From NCBI GenBank assembly GCA_001028025.1, contig LDAQ01000007.1, positions 1 through 64,000 of the forward strand: a stretch of DNA of 64,000 nucleotides. The letters run 5' to 3'. The position numbers and the translations under genes were made by a program. Shown one piece after another: positions 26,477 to 35,598 of this stretch. Below the pieces are notes generated by a model that saw nothing but the letters and a program-made list of their open reading frames with translations, was not told where the DNA came from and did no database searches. The first letter of the stretch is position 1, and every line of letters begins with the position of its first letter. This stretch comes from Faecalicatena fissicatena. Lineage in GTDB: Bacteria; Bacillota; Clostridia; Lachnospirales; Lachnospiraceae.

Positions 26477-27484
26477 ATGAAAAAGAAAACTATGGCAATG
26501 GTAATGCTGCTGTCAATATCTATGCTTTTTAGCGGCTGTGACAGGAATGTAAAAGAGAAGGAGGATTCCTCAGGAAAAGAAACGGGAAGTAACTACAGCA
26601 TTATGTTTGTACTGAACAACCGTGATGAATTTACCAACACACTTGCGGAGGGCATGGAAAAACGTGCTGATGAGCTAGGTGTAGACCTTACCATGCAGGA
26701 TGCCGCGAATGATACTGGAAAGCTAATCCAGTTTGTAGAAACTGCTAAAAATTCAGGAGAGGACGCAGTTATTGTTTTTCCGATAGACAGTGAAACCATT
26801 CCAACTATTATAGATTCTGCCGGTGATATGCCGGTCATCTTTGTCAACCGCGCACCCGATGATCTTGGATATCTGACCGGCAATTCTGCGTATGTGGGTT
26901 CTAAGGAAGAGGAAGCCGGATATTTTCAGGGAGAATATCTCGCACAATATTTTAAGGAACGTGACATCGAGGTAGCAAAACCTATCATGCTGCTGGGTCC
27001 GCTCGGCGCCGAAAATACGACTAAACGGACCGAGTCTGTAAAACAGGGCTTGATTGACAAAGGGCTGACTGTGGAGGTTGTAGCTGAGCTGGCATGTCAG
27101 TGGGATCGTGAAACAGCTATTACTAAAATTTCCCCTCTGCTTAATACTTCTGATTACAATTGCATTATCTCTAATGGGGATACTATGGCATGCGGTGCTG
27201 TTGAAGCCTGCGTTTCTGCTGGTATCGACCCTGGTACAATACCAATAGTTGGTATCAACGCAGATAATGATGCCCGCGCCTTTGTTAAGGAGGGAAGCAT
27301 AAAAATGACCGTTTTCCAGGACGCCTCAGGTCAAGGGAGCGGGGCACTGTCCGCAGCTGTAAACATGCTTGAAGGTAAGGAACTCTATGCAGGAACTGAT
27401 TATCTTGCCGATACCGAATATTCCAAGGTTATGTGGGTTCCATTCGAGCCTGTAACCATTGATAATGTTGCTGATTACGAATAA
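26477..27484 (+). CDS. Sugar ABC transporter substrate-binding lipoprotein (orphan)
   Basis: A 335-aa periplasmic-binding-protein-like receptor of the RbsB type (Peripla_BP_4). A signal peptide ends in the lipobox LFSGC. The binding domain has PIDSETIPTI, FVNRAP and ENTTKRTES, all shared with the receptor at 45623. The ATG at 26477 is preferred over 26471 because AGGAGG at 26464-26469 leaves only one base before the first. It has no ATPase or permease beside it and is closed by a terminator. It may hand its ligand to the importer at 46727-49217, or act as a sensor for the nearby AraC-GH39 regulator. Both ideas are inference. Confidence 0.9.
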   Translation: MKKKTMAMVMLLSISMLFSGCDRNVKEKEDSSGKETGSNYSIMFVLNNRDEFTNTLAEGMEKRADELGVDLTMQDAANDTGKLIQFVETAKNSGEDAVIVFPIDSETIPTIIDSAGDMPVIFVNRAPDDLGYLTGNSAYVGSKEEEAGYFQGEYLAQYFKERDIEVAKPIMLLGPLGAENTTKRTESVKQGLIDKGLTVEVVAELACQWDRETAITKISPLLNTSDYNCIISNGDTMACGAVEACVSAGIDPGTIPIVGINADNDARAFVKEGSIKMTVFQDASGQGSGALSAAVNMLEGKELYAGTDYLADTEYSKVMWVPFEPVTIDNVADYE

Positions 27485-27498
27485 AACATGTATTTTGG

Positions 27499-27534
27499 GG
27501 CTTCAGCGCTTCTTTATGAGAACTGAAGCCTTTC
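27499..27534 (+). terminator. Terminator after the orphan receptor gene
   Basis: GGCTTCAG at 27499-27506 pairs with CTGAAGCC at 27523-27530, followed by TTTCTG. It lies between convergent genes. Confidence 0.65.
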
Positions 27535-27563
27535 TGCCGCATTCAATATTCAGAGTCTATATT

Positions 27564-30014
27564 TTACTGTGAAAAGGTAAGTTCATATAATACCACATTA
27601 TGAGTTGAAAGCAGCACATCTAAGCAGATACTTTCCTGTAGGTGCAGCTCCTGCACCTCCAAAGCATAAGCGGAAATGGATTTCAGATATTCGATTTCCT
27701 CCGGCTCCATGTATTTAGGCTTTCCCATTGCAACCCAAGAGTCAAAGGAAGAGCCATTACTGCGGTTCACTGTATATTTTTTGATCCGGCAAACGGCGTC
27801 CTGTTTTCTGTGAATAACAATATGATACTGCCTGTCTGCTCTGCTTAAAAATATATCATAGGTTCTGTCGATATTGATTGGAGCCTGATTGCAGAAACGG
27901 TACATATCCCCATAGTGAACATACTGATAAAGTAATATCTGAATGACAGACCCTCTGCGGGTAACGTAGTACCCATCGCCTGAAGCAATGCAGAAATCAC
28001 CCAGCTTCCGAAGAAGGCACATCGCATTCCATCCAGCCTTTGGGATTCCGTTGTAAGTAATCAGACTGTTTCCTCCAAAGTAAGTCAGACCATCATGCGG
28101 CAGCCGCTCTTCGATAAAATCTGTAAGCAGCCAATATCCAAAAGCCTCTGCTTTGTCATAATTTTCACAGATATCTTTTACCAGCCAGGCAGCCTTGTAA
28201 CAAGTATCATGGGCCATATCTCTTTGCCAGATAGAAGCATTCCACTCCTCGAACCATATTTCCCGTTCCTCCAGATGATGATGATCTAGGATTTTTTGTG
28301 CCTTTTTCAGTAAATGTGTACTGTAATGAATGTCAGAACTGATTGTGACAGGAGACAATTTTTGAAGCAGCACCGGGTTTGCTGCGTCTCCTTTTTTGAT
28401 ATAGCTGACAGGGAAATTCTGAATGCAGAAAAAATCCGGCACACAGTTTTCATGTATACAGTACTCTACAAATTCTTTGAATTCTTCTGTCTCTTGTATT
28501 AGACTGGAATGACCACCAAACCCGCCGAACTGTAAAGATGGACAAACAGACTTCACCGCACGGAAACTGGAGACATAATGTACCATGTAATCCTCTGTAG
28601 TAAGATATCCCTGCAGTTTAAGCTCACTCCCCCCCACCGTAAAACGCCATTTAAGCACTGTTTCCTTTCCATACCGCGCTATCACATGATAAAGGAAAAG
28701 GCTGAGCAGCTTACACCATTTATCCTGATCATTTATCTTTGAAAAATAAGTCTCTCGTTCGAGCACCCGAACCGGATGGCTTGTCAGTGATTTCGGAACA
28801 TAGCCAAACTCAATGAAAGGTTTTAAATCAATAGACAGCAGAAAGTCCAGAAGCAAATCTGTAAAAATGTAATTGGGCTGTAGTTCACCGTTTCCATTTT
28901 CAAAAAAAACATGCATGTCATCGTCGAAAATACCATGAAAACGCACATATTCAAATCCTATTTCCCGCTGTGCACGTATTAACTGCTCCTGCACCAGTTC
29001 CACCAGCCCTTCTCGGGCATAGCCTATATTGACAAGTTTGCGCCATGTATGTCGAAGCGGAATTCCTGGTGTATCTCCGTCAATGACCAGCTCTCTTTGC
29101 TCTACAGTATGTTTCGCGGAATCATCAGGTGCATCTGCATATAATAACAGTGCAGTTAAATCAGGACTGTCACCTTGAAGGGAAAGCGGAATCCTCTCAC
29201 TGTGAATCTTAAGTCTTTTGCGATATTGTTTAGGAGTGACGCCAAACTGCTGAAAAAATTTTTTGTTCATGGAACCAGTGTTTTGAAAGCCGCAAAAAGA
29301 TGCAATTTCTGTAATGTTTTTCGTCCCATGAAGCTGTTTTTCAACATAATCCAGACGAACATCATAAATATACTCAAACAGTGTGCAGTCCATATATTTA
29401 CGCCATAATCGTGATAAATAATTGGGAGAGATGTATATATAACTGGAAATATCCGCTACACATAGGGAATCCTGCCAGTGCCGGTGTATATAGTCTATGG
29501 CGCAATTTAAACGATAGTCTATGCTTCCTGCATCAGGCTGAAAGATATTATAGCCTATACTATTGGAAAAATGTTCCCGCAGAAGTGTAAAAAGCTTCAG
29601 GACATTCTGCAGCAGAACAGAAGAACCTCTGGAGGAACCATCGAAGCAGTTCTGCCAGAGATTTGCCAAAGCTGTCCGGATTTTCTGGAATTCAGAATTG
29701 ATACCTGGGAAATCATCCTGTACGCAGCAGGAAATTCTCCCACACTGTTCAATCCCTGCATATCGCAGACAGCTTAAGGGAATTGTTAAAGTAATGAATG
29801 TTCCGGTTTGTGCATCACAGAAATACCATTCCAGGGGGTTTATAACCAGCAGTGCACAGGGGGTAAATGACTTGTGTTTTTTGCCATATTTAATCATTAC
29901 AGTACCTGATAAAACATACAGCAGTTGGACACAGTCCCTGTTACAAAAATGCTCACACTCTTCCCTGAAAATATTAAATGAAACCTCCTGATTTGACATC
30001 TGAATGCCAGCCAT
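27564..30014 (-). CDS. AraC-family regulator fused to a GH39-like domain
   Basis: An 816-aa fusion. Residues 1-165 form an AraC-type N-terminal cupin-like region. Residues about 170-268 hold two helix-turn-helix motifs (DSLCVADISSYIYISPNYLS, and NITEIASFCGFQNTGSMNKKFF by key residues). From about 320 to 700 the sequence resembles family 39 glycoside hydrolases (beta-xylosidase type). The nucleophile region FEEWN with E590 is kept, but the usual WNEP acid/base motif is replaced by GGSE at 461-464, so it is probably a sugar sensor and not an active enzyme. The start at 30014 has AAGGAGGG 7 bases upstream; an upstream ATG at 30077 is unlikely. It is convergent with the orphan sugar receptor. Confidence 0.85.
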   Translation of the reverse strand: MAGIQMSNQEVSFNIFREECEHFCNRDCVQLLYVLSGTVMIKYGKKHKSFTPCALLVINPLEWYFCDAQTGTFITLTIPLSCLRYAGIEQCGRISCCVQDDFPGINSEFQKIRTALANLWQNCFDGSSRGSSVLLQNVLKLFTLLREHFSNSIGYNIFQPDAGSIDYRLNCAIDYIHRHWQDSLCVADISSYIYISPNYLSRLWRKYMDCTLFEYIYDVRLDYVEKQLHGTKNITEIASFCGFQNTGSMNKKFFQQFGVTPKQYRKRLKIHSERIPLSLQGDSPDLTALLLYADAPDDSAKHTVEQRELVIDGDTPGIPLRHTWRKLVNIGYAREGLVELVQEQLIRAQREIGFEYVRFHGIFDDDMHVFFENGNGELQPNYIFTDLLLDFLLSIDLKPFIEFGYVPKSLTSHPVRVLERETYFSKINDQDKWCKLLSLFLYHVIARYGKETVLKWRFTVGGSELKLQGYLTTEDYMVHYVSSFRAVKSVCPSLQFGGFGGHSSLIQETEEFKEFVEYCIHENCVPDFFCIQNFPVSYIKKGDAANPVLLQKLSPVTISSDIHYSTHLLKKAQKILDHHHLEEREIWFEEWNASIWQRDMAHDTCYKAAWLVKDICENYDKAEAFGYWLLTDFIEERLPHDGLTYFGGNSLITYNGIPKAGWNAMCLLRKLGDFCIASGDGYYVTRRGSVIQILLYQYVHYGDMYRFCNQAPINIDRTYDIFLSRADRQYHIVIHRKQDAVCRIKKYTVNRSNGSSFDSWVAMGKPKYMEPEEIEYLKSISAYALEVQELHLQESICLDVLLSTHNVVLYELTFSQ

Positions 30015-30133
30015 GAAAAGCCCTCCTTTTGTGATGTCTTTCATATAGTATTCAATGAAAAATGGTTGATAATGCACTGTCTGCCAGTAACGGACGAAGC
30101 CAATATAAGCATAGTTGTGAGCAAAGGCCTGGA

Positions 30134-30172
30134 AAGCCTTGGTAAATGTCCTTTATGGTTTTACCAAGGCTT
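30134..30172. terminator. Perfect 13-bp hairpin between the gdh and AraC-GH39 genes
   Basis: AAGCCTTGGTAAA at 30134-30146 pairs perfectly with TTTACCAAGGCTT at 30160-30172. It sits past the end of the leftward glutamate dehydrogenase gene and upstream of the AraC-GH39 start. The following T run is weak, so termination or an RNA-stability role are both possible. Confidence 0.55.
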
Positions 30173-30231
30173 CTTTATGGTCTTCCAGATAATAAATACT
30201 AAGATTATAGAGAGTTATAATCAAACCACTC

Positions 30232-31494
30232 TTAAGGCCATATTGCCCTTGCCTTCTTGGCTTCCACGACACGTTTCACAGCAATCAAATAAGCACCAGT
30301 TCGAAGTGTGGCATGGTTTTGTTGGGAGATGGCCCATACTGCCTCAAATGCTGGATCCATGATGTTTTTCAATTTTTCATTCACGGATTCTTCAGTCCAG
30401 CTGACAGACTGAATATTTTGCACCCATTCAAAATAGGACACAACGACACCACCGGCATTTGCCAAAATATCAGGTACAATTACAGTTCCTTTAGCATTTA
30501 AAATGTCATCTGCTTCAGAAGCAATTGGCCCGTTCGCAGCCTCTACGATGATGTCGGCTTTAATATTTTTGGCGTTTAAGCTATTGATCTGATTTTCTAA
30601 AGCGGCTGGAATGAGAACTTTAACATCTAGTTGTAAAAGTTCAGAGTTAGATATACGCTGAATTCCTTCTTCCTCGTAATTTTTAAGCAGGTTCTTACGG
30701 TCTTTGGACAGATATTCTAATATTGCGGGAATATTAAGACCGTCAGGATTATAGATCCCGCCGGAGACATCGCTGACAGCAATGATCTTCATTCCTTCTT
30801 TGTGGAGAAGTTTTGCGGTGATACTTCCTACATTTCCCATGCCTTGTACTGCAACGGTGGTTGCAGTTGTATTCAATCCCATTTTCCTCAATATATTCTT
30901 AGTTGTCAGCGTGACACCGCGACCCGTTGCTTCGTTGCGGCCAAGAGCCCCACCAAGTTCAATCGGTTTGCCTGTAACAACGCCATGAACACAGTGTCCT
31001 TTCATCATGCTGTAAGTATCCATCATCCATCCCATAACTGTTGCGTTTGTTCCAACATCGGGAGCAGGAATGTCTTGTTCCGGACCGATTAGTGGGGCGA
31101 TTGCTGCAGTGAATCTCCTGGTGATAGCACGGATTTCGGTTTCGGACAGCTGGCTCGGGTCACATATAACGCCGCCTTTGCCGCCGCCGTAGGGAATATT
31201 GACAACTGCGCATTTAAAAGTCATCCAGGCTGCCAGCGCTTTTACTTCATCCAGATTCACATCCGGATGGAAACGGATCCCTCCTTTTGCAGGTCCCCGG
31301 GAAGTGGAATGCTGGATGCGGTATCCTTCAAAAACATGTGTAGTTCCGTTATCCATACGGACAGGGATTGCCACCTTAAGTTCTCGCTCTGGGTGTTTAA
31401 TTGCCTCAATGTCACTTTCTGAGTATCCTAAAATATCTGCTGCTTCTTTTACAACCTTTAATACATTGTCATAAGGGTTATAGTGCTGTTCCAT
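30232..31494 (-). CDS. Glutamate dehydrogenase (Glu/Leu/Phe/Val dehydrogenase family)
   Basis: A 420-aa cytoplasmic enzyme interconverting glutamate and 2-oxoglutarate plus ammonia. The catalytic region GPAKGGIRFHP (K70), MTFKCAVVNIPYGGGKGGV (K94, K106) and APDVGTN (Asp) is intact. The Rossmann domain has VQGMGNVG followed by an acidic residue in AVSDVSG, favouring NAD. Length of about 420 fits the clostridial/bacillar RocG/GudB type. The ATG at 31494 has AGGAGG just upstream; a longer frame to 31584 would cross the promoter. It is divergent from a LysR gene that probably regulates it, as GltC/GltR-like proteins do for related genes. Confidence 0.95.
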   Translation of the reverse strand: MEQHYNPYDNVLKVVKEAADILGYSESDIEAIKHPERELKVAIPVRMDNGTTHVFEGYRIQHSTSRGPAKGGIRFHPDVNLDEVKALAAWMTFKCAVVNIPYGGGKGGVICDPSQLSETEIRAITRRFTAAIAPLIGPEQDIPAPDVGTNATVMGWMMDTYSMMKGHCVHGVVTGKPIELGGALGRNEATGRGVTLTTKNILRKMGLNTTATTVAVQGMGNVGSITAKLLHKEGMKIIAVSDVSGGIYNPDGLNIPAILEYLSKDRKNLLKNYEEEGIQRISNSELLQLDVKVLIPAALENQINSLNAKNIKADIIVEAANGPIASEADDILNAKGTVIVPDILANAGGVVVSYFEWVQNIQSVSWTEESVNEKLKNIMDPAFEAVWAISQQNHATLRTGAYLIAVKRVVEAKKARAIWP

Positions 31495-31525
31495 GATTCT
31501 CCTCCTTTTTATTTTTCTTGCTTTA

Positions 31526-31553
31526 ATTATAAAAATATCATACAATAAATCAA
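31526..31553 (-). promoter_or_regulatory. Probable promoter of the glutamate dehydrogenase gene
   Basis: On the minus strand TTGATT (31553-31548), a 16-base spacer and TATAAT (31531-31526) lie about 32 bases before the start codon. The divergent LysR gene shares this short region. Confidence 0.6.
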
Positions 31554-31606
31554 ATATTAATTTATGTATGTCTAATATAACCAAATGATTATAGGAGGGG
31601 GATATT

Positions 31607-32557
31607 ATGTTTATTGGGATGAATTACGTATATGAAGTACATAAAGCAAGAAGTTTTTCAAGAGCGGCAGAAAACCTTTACATTTCGCAGCCTGCCTTGA
31701 GCGCGATGATAAAAAAGATAGAGAGCAAAGTGGGAATGCCATTGTTTGATCGGAGCACAACACCGATTCAACTTACAGAATGCGGAAAGCAATATATCAA
31801 GACAGCGGAAAAAATTATGGATCTGGAGAATGAATTTGCTTACTATGTTGGAAATCTTCATGAGCTGAACAGCGGTCATCTTTCTTTGGGCGGAACTTAT
31901 CTTTTTTCTTCATTTATCTTTCCGCCGCTCATTTCCAGATTTCGGAAGGCGTTTCCGCATGTTAAAGTGAGTTTGTTTGAGGGGCATACGTCACTTTTGG
32001 AGCAGAAGCTATTTGCAGGAGAACTCGATATGATCATAGACAATTATTCATTGAGTGAGTCGATTTATGATAAAAAAATTTTTATGGAAGAGCATTTGCT
32101 GCTGGCTGTGCCATCTTCTTTTGCTAGTAATGGCGAAGCTGAAGAATATCAATTAAGTGTGGAAGATGTCAGGAACAATGTACATCTGAAAAAGGATTTT
32201 TTGGGAGTGCCTTTGCGGAAGTTCCAGGAGGATCCTTTTGTTGTCCTTCGGGCGCATAACGATACTAGAGAGCGGGTTGAGGCTATTTGCAGGAGGGCAG
32301 GAGTGAAACTAAATTACTCTTTGAGACTGAATCAACTGTTGACCACATATCATTTGACGGAGCACGGTATGGGAGCCTCTTTTGTAAGTGACACCGTAGT
32401 GAAAAATCTTCCGCCAGATCCAAATATTATTTATTATAAAATTGATGATCCGGAAGCTATTAGGGAAGTCTATCTGTTTTACCGAAAGAATAAATACTTG
32501 ACGAGAAGTATGGTAGAGTTTATGAAAATGGCATTGGCTGAAATAGGGACTATGTGA
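31607..32557 (+). CDS. LysR-family transcriptional regulator, divergent from gdh
   Basis: A 316-aa LysR-type regulator. The winged helix-turn-helix lies in about residues 3-60, with RSFSRAAENLYISQPALSAM and IESKVGMPLFDRS by key residues. The effector-binding domain (about 90-300) follows, with GGTYLFSSFIFPPLISRF at its start. Its ATG is 112 bases from the gdh start and AGGAGG is just upstream. The layout suggests autoregulation and control of glutamate dehydrogenase, with 2-oxoglutarate or glutamate as possible effectors. It is followed by a strong terminator. Confidence 0.9.
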   Translation: MFIGMNYVYEVHKARSFSRAAENLYISQPALSAMIKKIESKVGMPLFDRSTTPIQLTECGKQYIKTAEKIMDLENEFAYYVGNLHELNSGHLSLGGTYLFSSFIFPPLISRFRKAFPHVKVSLFEGHTSLLEQKLFAGELDMIIDNYSLSESIYDKKIFMEEHLLLAVPSSFASNGEAEEYQLSVEDVRNNVHLKKDFLGVPLRKFQEDPFVVLRAHNDTRERVEAICRRAGVKLNYSLRLNQLLTTYHLTEHGMGASFVSDTVVKNLPPDPNIIYYKIDDPEAIREVYLFYRKNKYLTRSMVEFMKMALAEIGTM

Positions 32558-32594
32558 AAGCTGTATGTGGGAGCCTCCCACATACAGCTTTTTT
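32558..32594 (+). terminator. Strong terminator after the LysR gene
   Basis: GCTGTATGTGGG pairs with CCCACATACAGC around AGCCT, flanked by an A run before it and TTTTTT after it. Confidence 0.9.
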
Positions 32595-32768
32595 ACTGTA
32601 AAGTGAAAATATGCAAAAATATATTTTTGAGCGAAATATAAAAAATGAAAATAAGATATAATTATTTTGAAATATGATAAAAATATAATCAAAAATATAA
32701 ATATATGCATATTATTTCATAATTAACACTTTACAAATTAATGAAAATATGATTATATAAAATAAAAA

Positions 32769-32868
32769 GGATTAGAGAGACTAAAGTAGTCTAATCCAGG
32801 ATAAGCGAAAGTCTGAAATGGGTTTCATGGCCGCATTGAAGCCTTTCGCAGAAAGGCGGATTATAATT
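32769..32868 (+). ncRNA. Structured 5' leader upstream of the biotinyl-domain/PFK/FBA operon
   Basis: Three hairpins stack in 100 bases after a very A+T-rich stretch (32595-32768, nothing recognised there). GGATTAGA 32769-32776 pairs with TCTAATCC 32790-32797. TGAAA/TTTCA flank TGGG at 32814-32827. GCCTTTC 32841-32847 pairs with GAAAGGC 32851-32857 only 11 bases before the start codon. It matches no riboswitch family I recognise. It may be a cis-regulatory RNA, but a poorly placed coding start is also possible. Confidence 0.4.
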
Positions 32869-33087
32869 ATGGCAAAGTGGAGTTTAATGTCACCCATGTT
32901 GGGGACGATTTTAGAGGTATTGGTAAGTGCTGGAGAAACGGTAAAGAAAGGTGATTTACTTGTTATTATGGAGGATATAAAAATCGAGACTGGACTCGCA
33001 GCGGAATGTGGGGGTGTTGTGCATGAAGTTAGGGTAAAAGAGGGTGAACCTGTAGATATGGGAGAAGAACTGGTAACAATTGTTTGA
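32869..33087 (+). CDS. Stand-alone biotinyl/lipoyl-like carrier domain
   Basis: A 72-aa protein that is one biotin/lipoyl attachment fold. It begins SPMLGTILEVLVSAGETVKKGD and has the turn EDIKIET with K38 where the modified lysine of biotin carriers lies, usually inside AMKM. Here the residues around the lysine are I-K-I, which is unusual for both biotin and lipoyl targets. Length resembles other stand-alone attachment proteins of about 70 residues. The start at 32869 gives the family's N-terminus; an ATG at 32818 is possible but has no ribosome binding site. No carboxylase or dehydrogenase partner is in the window. Its neighbours are two sugar-phosphate enzymes. Confidence 0.8.
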   Translation: MAKWSLMSPMLGTILEVLVSAGETVKKGDLLVIMEDIKIETGLAAECGGVVHEVRVKEGEPVDMGEELVTIV

Positions 33088-33112
33088 GATTTTAAACCTA
33101 TAGGAGAAATTT

Positions 33113-34336
33113 ATGAAGAATTTACTAGTAGCACAGTCAGGCGGCCCTACAGCGGCGATAAACGCAACTGTTGCAGGAATCGTAGAGGCCGCATATACAA
33201 GTAATAAAGTGGATTGCGTGTTAGGAGCTGTCAATGGGATACAGGGTGTTTTGGAAGAACATTTTGTTGATTTGCGGGAAAAAATAAAAGGGAGCAGGGA
33301 GATTGAACTGCTTTGCCAAACACCAGCAGCAGCGTTGGGTTCATGCCGTTTGAAATTAAAAAATCTGGATAAAGACAGAGCGCAATTTAAGAAAATTATA
33401 GAGGTGTTCCGCAAGCATGAAATTGCTTATTTCATCTATATTGGCGGTAATGATTCTATGGATACGGTTGATAAACTGTCTCAGTATTGTTTGGAAAAGG
33501 ACATACAGGATATAGCGATAGTTGGAGCACCAAAGACTGTTGATAACGATCTGGTGGGAACGGATCACTGTCCGGGATTTGGTTCTGCGGCAAAATATAT
33601 TGGTGTGACATTTGCAGAATTGGAGAGAGACTGCAATGTGTATGTTACAAAAGCAGTTACTCTTGTTGAAGTTATGGGAAGAAACGCGGGATGGCTGACA
33701 GCAGCATCTGCACTTGCTAGGGTTAACGGTGCAAAGGGACCTGACTTTATATATTTGTGCGAATCCGCATTTGACTGCGAAAAGTTTGTTAAGGATGTAG
33801 AGAATCGTCTTAAGACACAAAATTCAGTCTTAGTAGCAATTAGTGAAGGCATCAAGGATGGTGAAGGACATTACATATCGGAACAGGTACAGAGTGATAA
33901 AGTGGACGCGTTTGGACATAGGTATATTGCTGGTGCGGCAAAAGTGCTGGAAGAAATGGTGAGGGAAAAAATCGGTTGTAAGGTACGTTCCATTGAGCTA
34001 AATCTGATGCAGAGATGTTCAGGACATGTGTCAAGCGCAACAGATATTGCGGAATCTAGAATGCTTGGTATAAAAGCATGCCAATGTGTGGTTGACAGAG
34101 AAATTGGTATGATGGCAGCTATCGTCCGTACGAATAATGCGCCGTATGAAATAGAATATGTTGCCGTGCCTGTATCTAAAGTTTCTAATGAGGAAAAAAA
34201 GGTTCCATCCTCCTATATTGATGAAGAAAAAAATGATGTAACACAAAAGATGATGGATTATCTGATTCCTCTTGTACAGGGGGAGATGAAACAGACATAC
34301 GTAAATGGAATTGTTCAGCATTTGAGATTGTATTAG
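33113..34336 (+). CDS. 6-phosphofructokinase, PPi-type
   Basis: A 407-aa phosphofructokinase that makes fructose 1,6-bisphosphate. It starts with QSGGPTAAINAT. The motif GGNDS (111-115) has aspartate D114 where ATP enzymes have glycine, and PKTVDND (140-146) has lysine K141 where ATP enzymes have glycine. These two changes mark pyrophosphate-dependent enzymes, so PPi is the likely phosphate donor, saving ATP in an anaerobe. It follows the biotinyl-like gene after 25 bases, with AGGAG upstream, and is followed by aldolase. The three genes look like one operon. Confidence 0.93.
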   Translation: MKNLLVAQSGGPTAAINATVAGIVEAAYTSNKVDCVLGAVNGIQGVLEEHFVDLREKIKGSREIELLCQTPAAALGSCRLKLKNLDKDRAQFKKIIEVFRKHEIAYFIYIGGNDSMDTVDKLSQYCLEKDIQDIAIVGAPKTVDNDLVGTDHCPGFGSAAKYIGVTFAELERDCNVYVTKAVTLVEVMGRNAGWLTAASALARVNGAKGPDFIYLCESAFDCEKFVKDVENRLKTQNSVLVAISEGIKDGEGHYISEQVQSDKVDAFGHRYIAGAAKVLEEMVREKIGCKVRSIELNLMQRCSGHVSSATDIAESRMLGIKACQCVVDREIGMMAAIVRTNNAPYEIEYVAVPVSKVSNEEKKVPSSYIDEEKNDVTQKMMDYLIPLVQGEMKQTYVNGIVQHLRLY

Positions 34337-34421
34337 GAGATAGAACGGCTTTTTAAGAAGATTGTATTATTCAGAAGATTTGGAAAAGCAATAGAACGAA
34401 TAAAAGAAGGAGAGGAAAAGT

Positions 34422-35357
34422 ATGGCATTAGTAACAACGACAGAAATGTTTCAGAAAGCATACAATGGAGGTTATGCAATTGGGGCATTCAATGTGAACA
34501 ATATGGAGATTATTCAGGGGATTACGGAGGCGGCAGGGAAACTACGGTCCCCATTGATTCTACAGGTATCGGCAGGTGCAAGAAAGTATGCAAACCATAA
34601 ATATCTGGTAAAACTTGTAGAAGCAGCATTGGAAATAAATGATATTCCGATTTCCCTTCATTTGGATCATGGAGCGGACTTTGAAATCTGCAAATCCTGT
34701 ATCGATGGTGGATTTACATCCGTTATGATTGATGGTTCCCATTATGATTTTGAAAAAAATATTGAGGTGACAAAGGGGGTAGTAGAGTATGCCCATGAAC
34801 ATGGCGTCGTAGTAGAAGGTGAGCTTGGGCAGCTTTCAGGCATTGAGGATGATGTGAAGGTATCCTTTGAAGATGCGGCATATACTAACCCGGATCAGGT
34901 AGAAGAATTTGTAAAACGTACAGGTGTAGATTCATTGGCTATAGCTATAGGAACAAGCCATGGCGCATTTAAATTCAAACCAGGACAGAAGCCTCAGCTT
35001 CGTTTTGATATTTTAAAGGAAATTGAAGCAAGAATACCGGGCTTTCCAATTGTGCTTCATGGTGCATCTTCTGTTCCTCAAAAGTATGTTTGTGAGATTG
35101 AACAGTTCGGTGGTAATTTGGCTGATGCCATCGGTATACCGGAAGTGATGTTAAGAGAAGCCGCAAAATCGGCGGTTTGTAAGATTAATATTGATTCGGA
35201 TTTGCGGCTTGCGTTTACAGCAGGAGTCCGTAAGGTGCTTTATAATGAGCCGGATGCATTCGATCCAAGAGCGTATCTGCAGGAGGGCAGAGCAAATATC
35301 AAGACATTGGTAAGCCACAAAATTCTTGATGTGCTCGGAAGTGATAACAAAGCTTAA
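34422..35357 (+). CDS. fba: Class II fructose-1,6-bisphosphate aldolase
   Basis: A 311-aa zinc-dependent aldolase that splits fructose 1,6-bisphosphate, the product of the preceding enzyme. It has IGAFNVNNMEIIQGI, the zinc-ligand motif LHLDHGADFE, GFTSVMIDGSH, VVVEGELGQLSGIEDDV and the substrate loop IAIGTSHGAFKF, all typical. The end PIVLHGASSVP also matches. A related tagatose-bisphosphate aldolase activity cannot be excluded by sequence alone. GAAGGAG precedes the ATG. Confidence 0.94.
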   Translation: MALVTTTEMFQKAYNGGYAIGAFNVNNMEIIQGITEAAGKLRSPLILQVSAGARKYANHKYLVKLVEAALEINDIPISLHLDHGADFEICKSCIDGGFTSVMIDGSHYDFEKNIEVTKGVVEYAHEHGVVVEGELGQLSGIEDDVKVSFEDAAYTNPDQVEEFVKRTGVDSLAIAIGTSHGAFKFKPGQKPQLRFDILKEIEARIPGFPIVLHGASSVPQKYVCEIEQFGGNLADAIGIPEVMLREAAKSAVCKINIDSDLRLAFTAGVRKVLYNEPDAFDPRAYLQEGRANIKTLVSHKILDVLGSDNKA

Positions 35358-35546
35358 GGGGAGACTGTACGAAATCTACTTTGTCAAATTTGAAAGTGGA
35401 GATAAATACACAATTGGAATCTATAATTTGCTTATAAGTGGAGAGCGGCAACACAATTTGTCGGAAAAATAAGAGCTATATGGAGAAGGCAGACCTTGTG
35501 AAATTAGTTTTCGGACAGTCTGAGGGGGGGAGCTGGTTACCACCTG

Positions 35547-35598
35547 TTTTATATTCAGTAAGTATCTCGCATATAGGAAATACTTACTGAATATAAAA
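35547..35598. repeat. Perfect 19-bp hairpin
   Basis: TTTTATATTCAGTAAGTAT at 35547-35565 is the exact reverse complement of 35580-35598, with a 14-base loop. No T run follows, and it lies 190 bases after the aldolase gene, so it is not an ordinary terminator. Confidence 0.8.
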
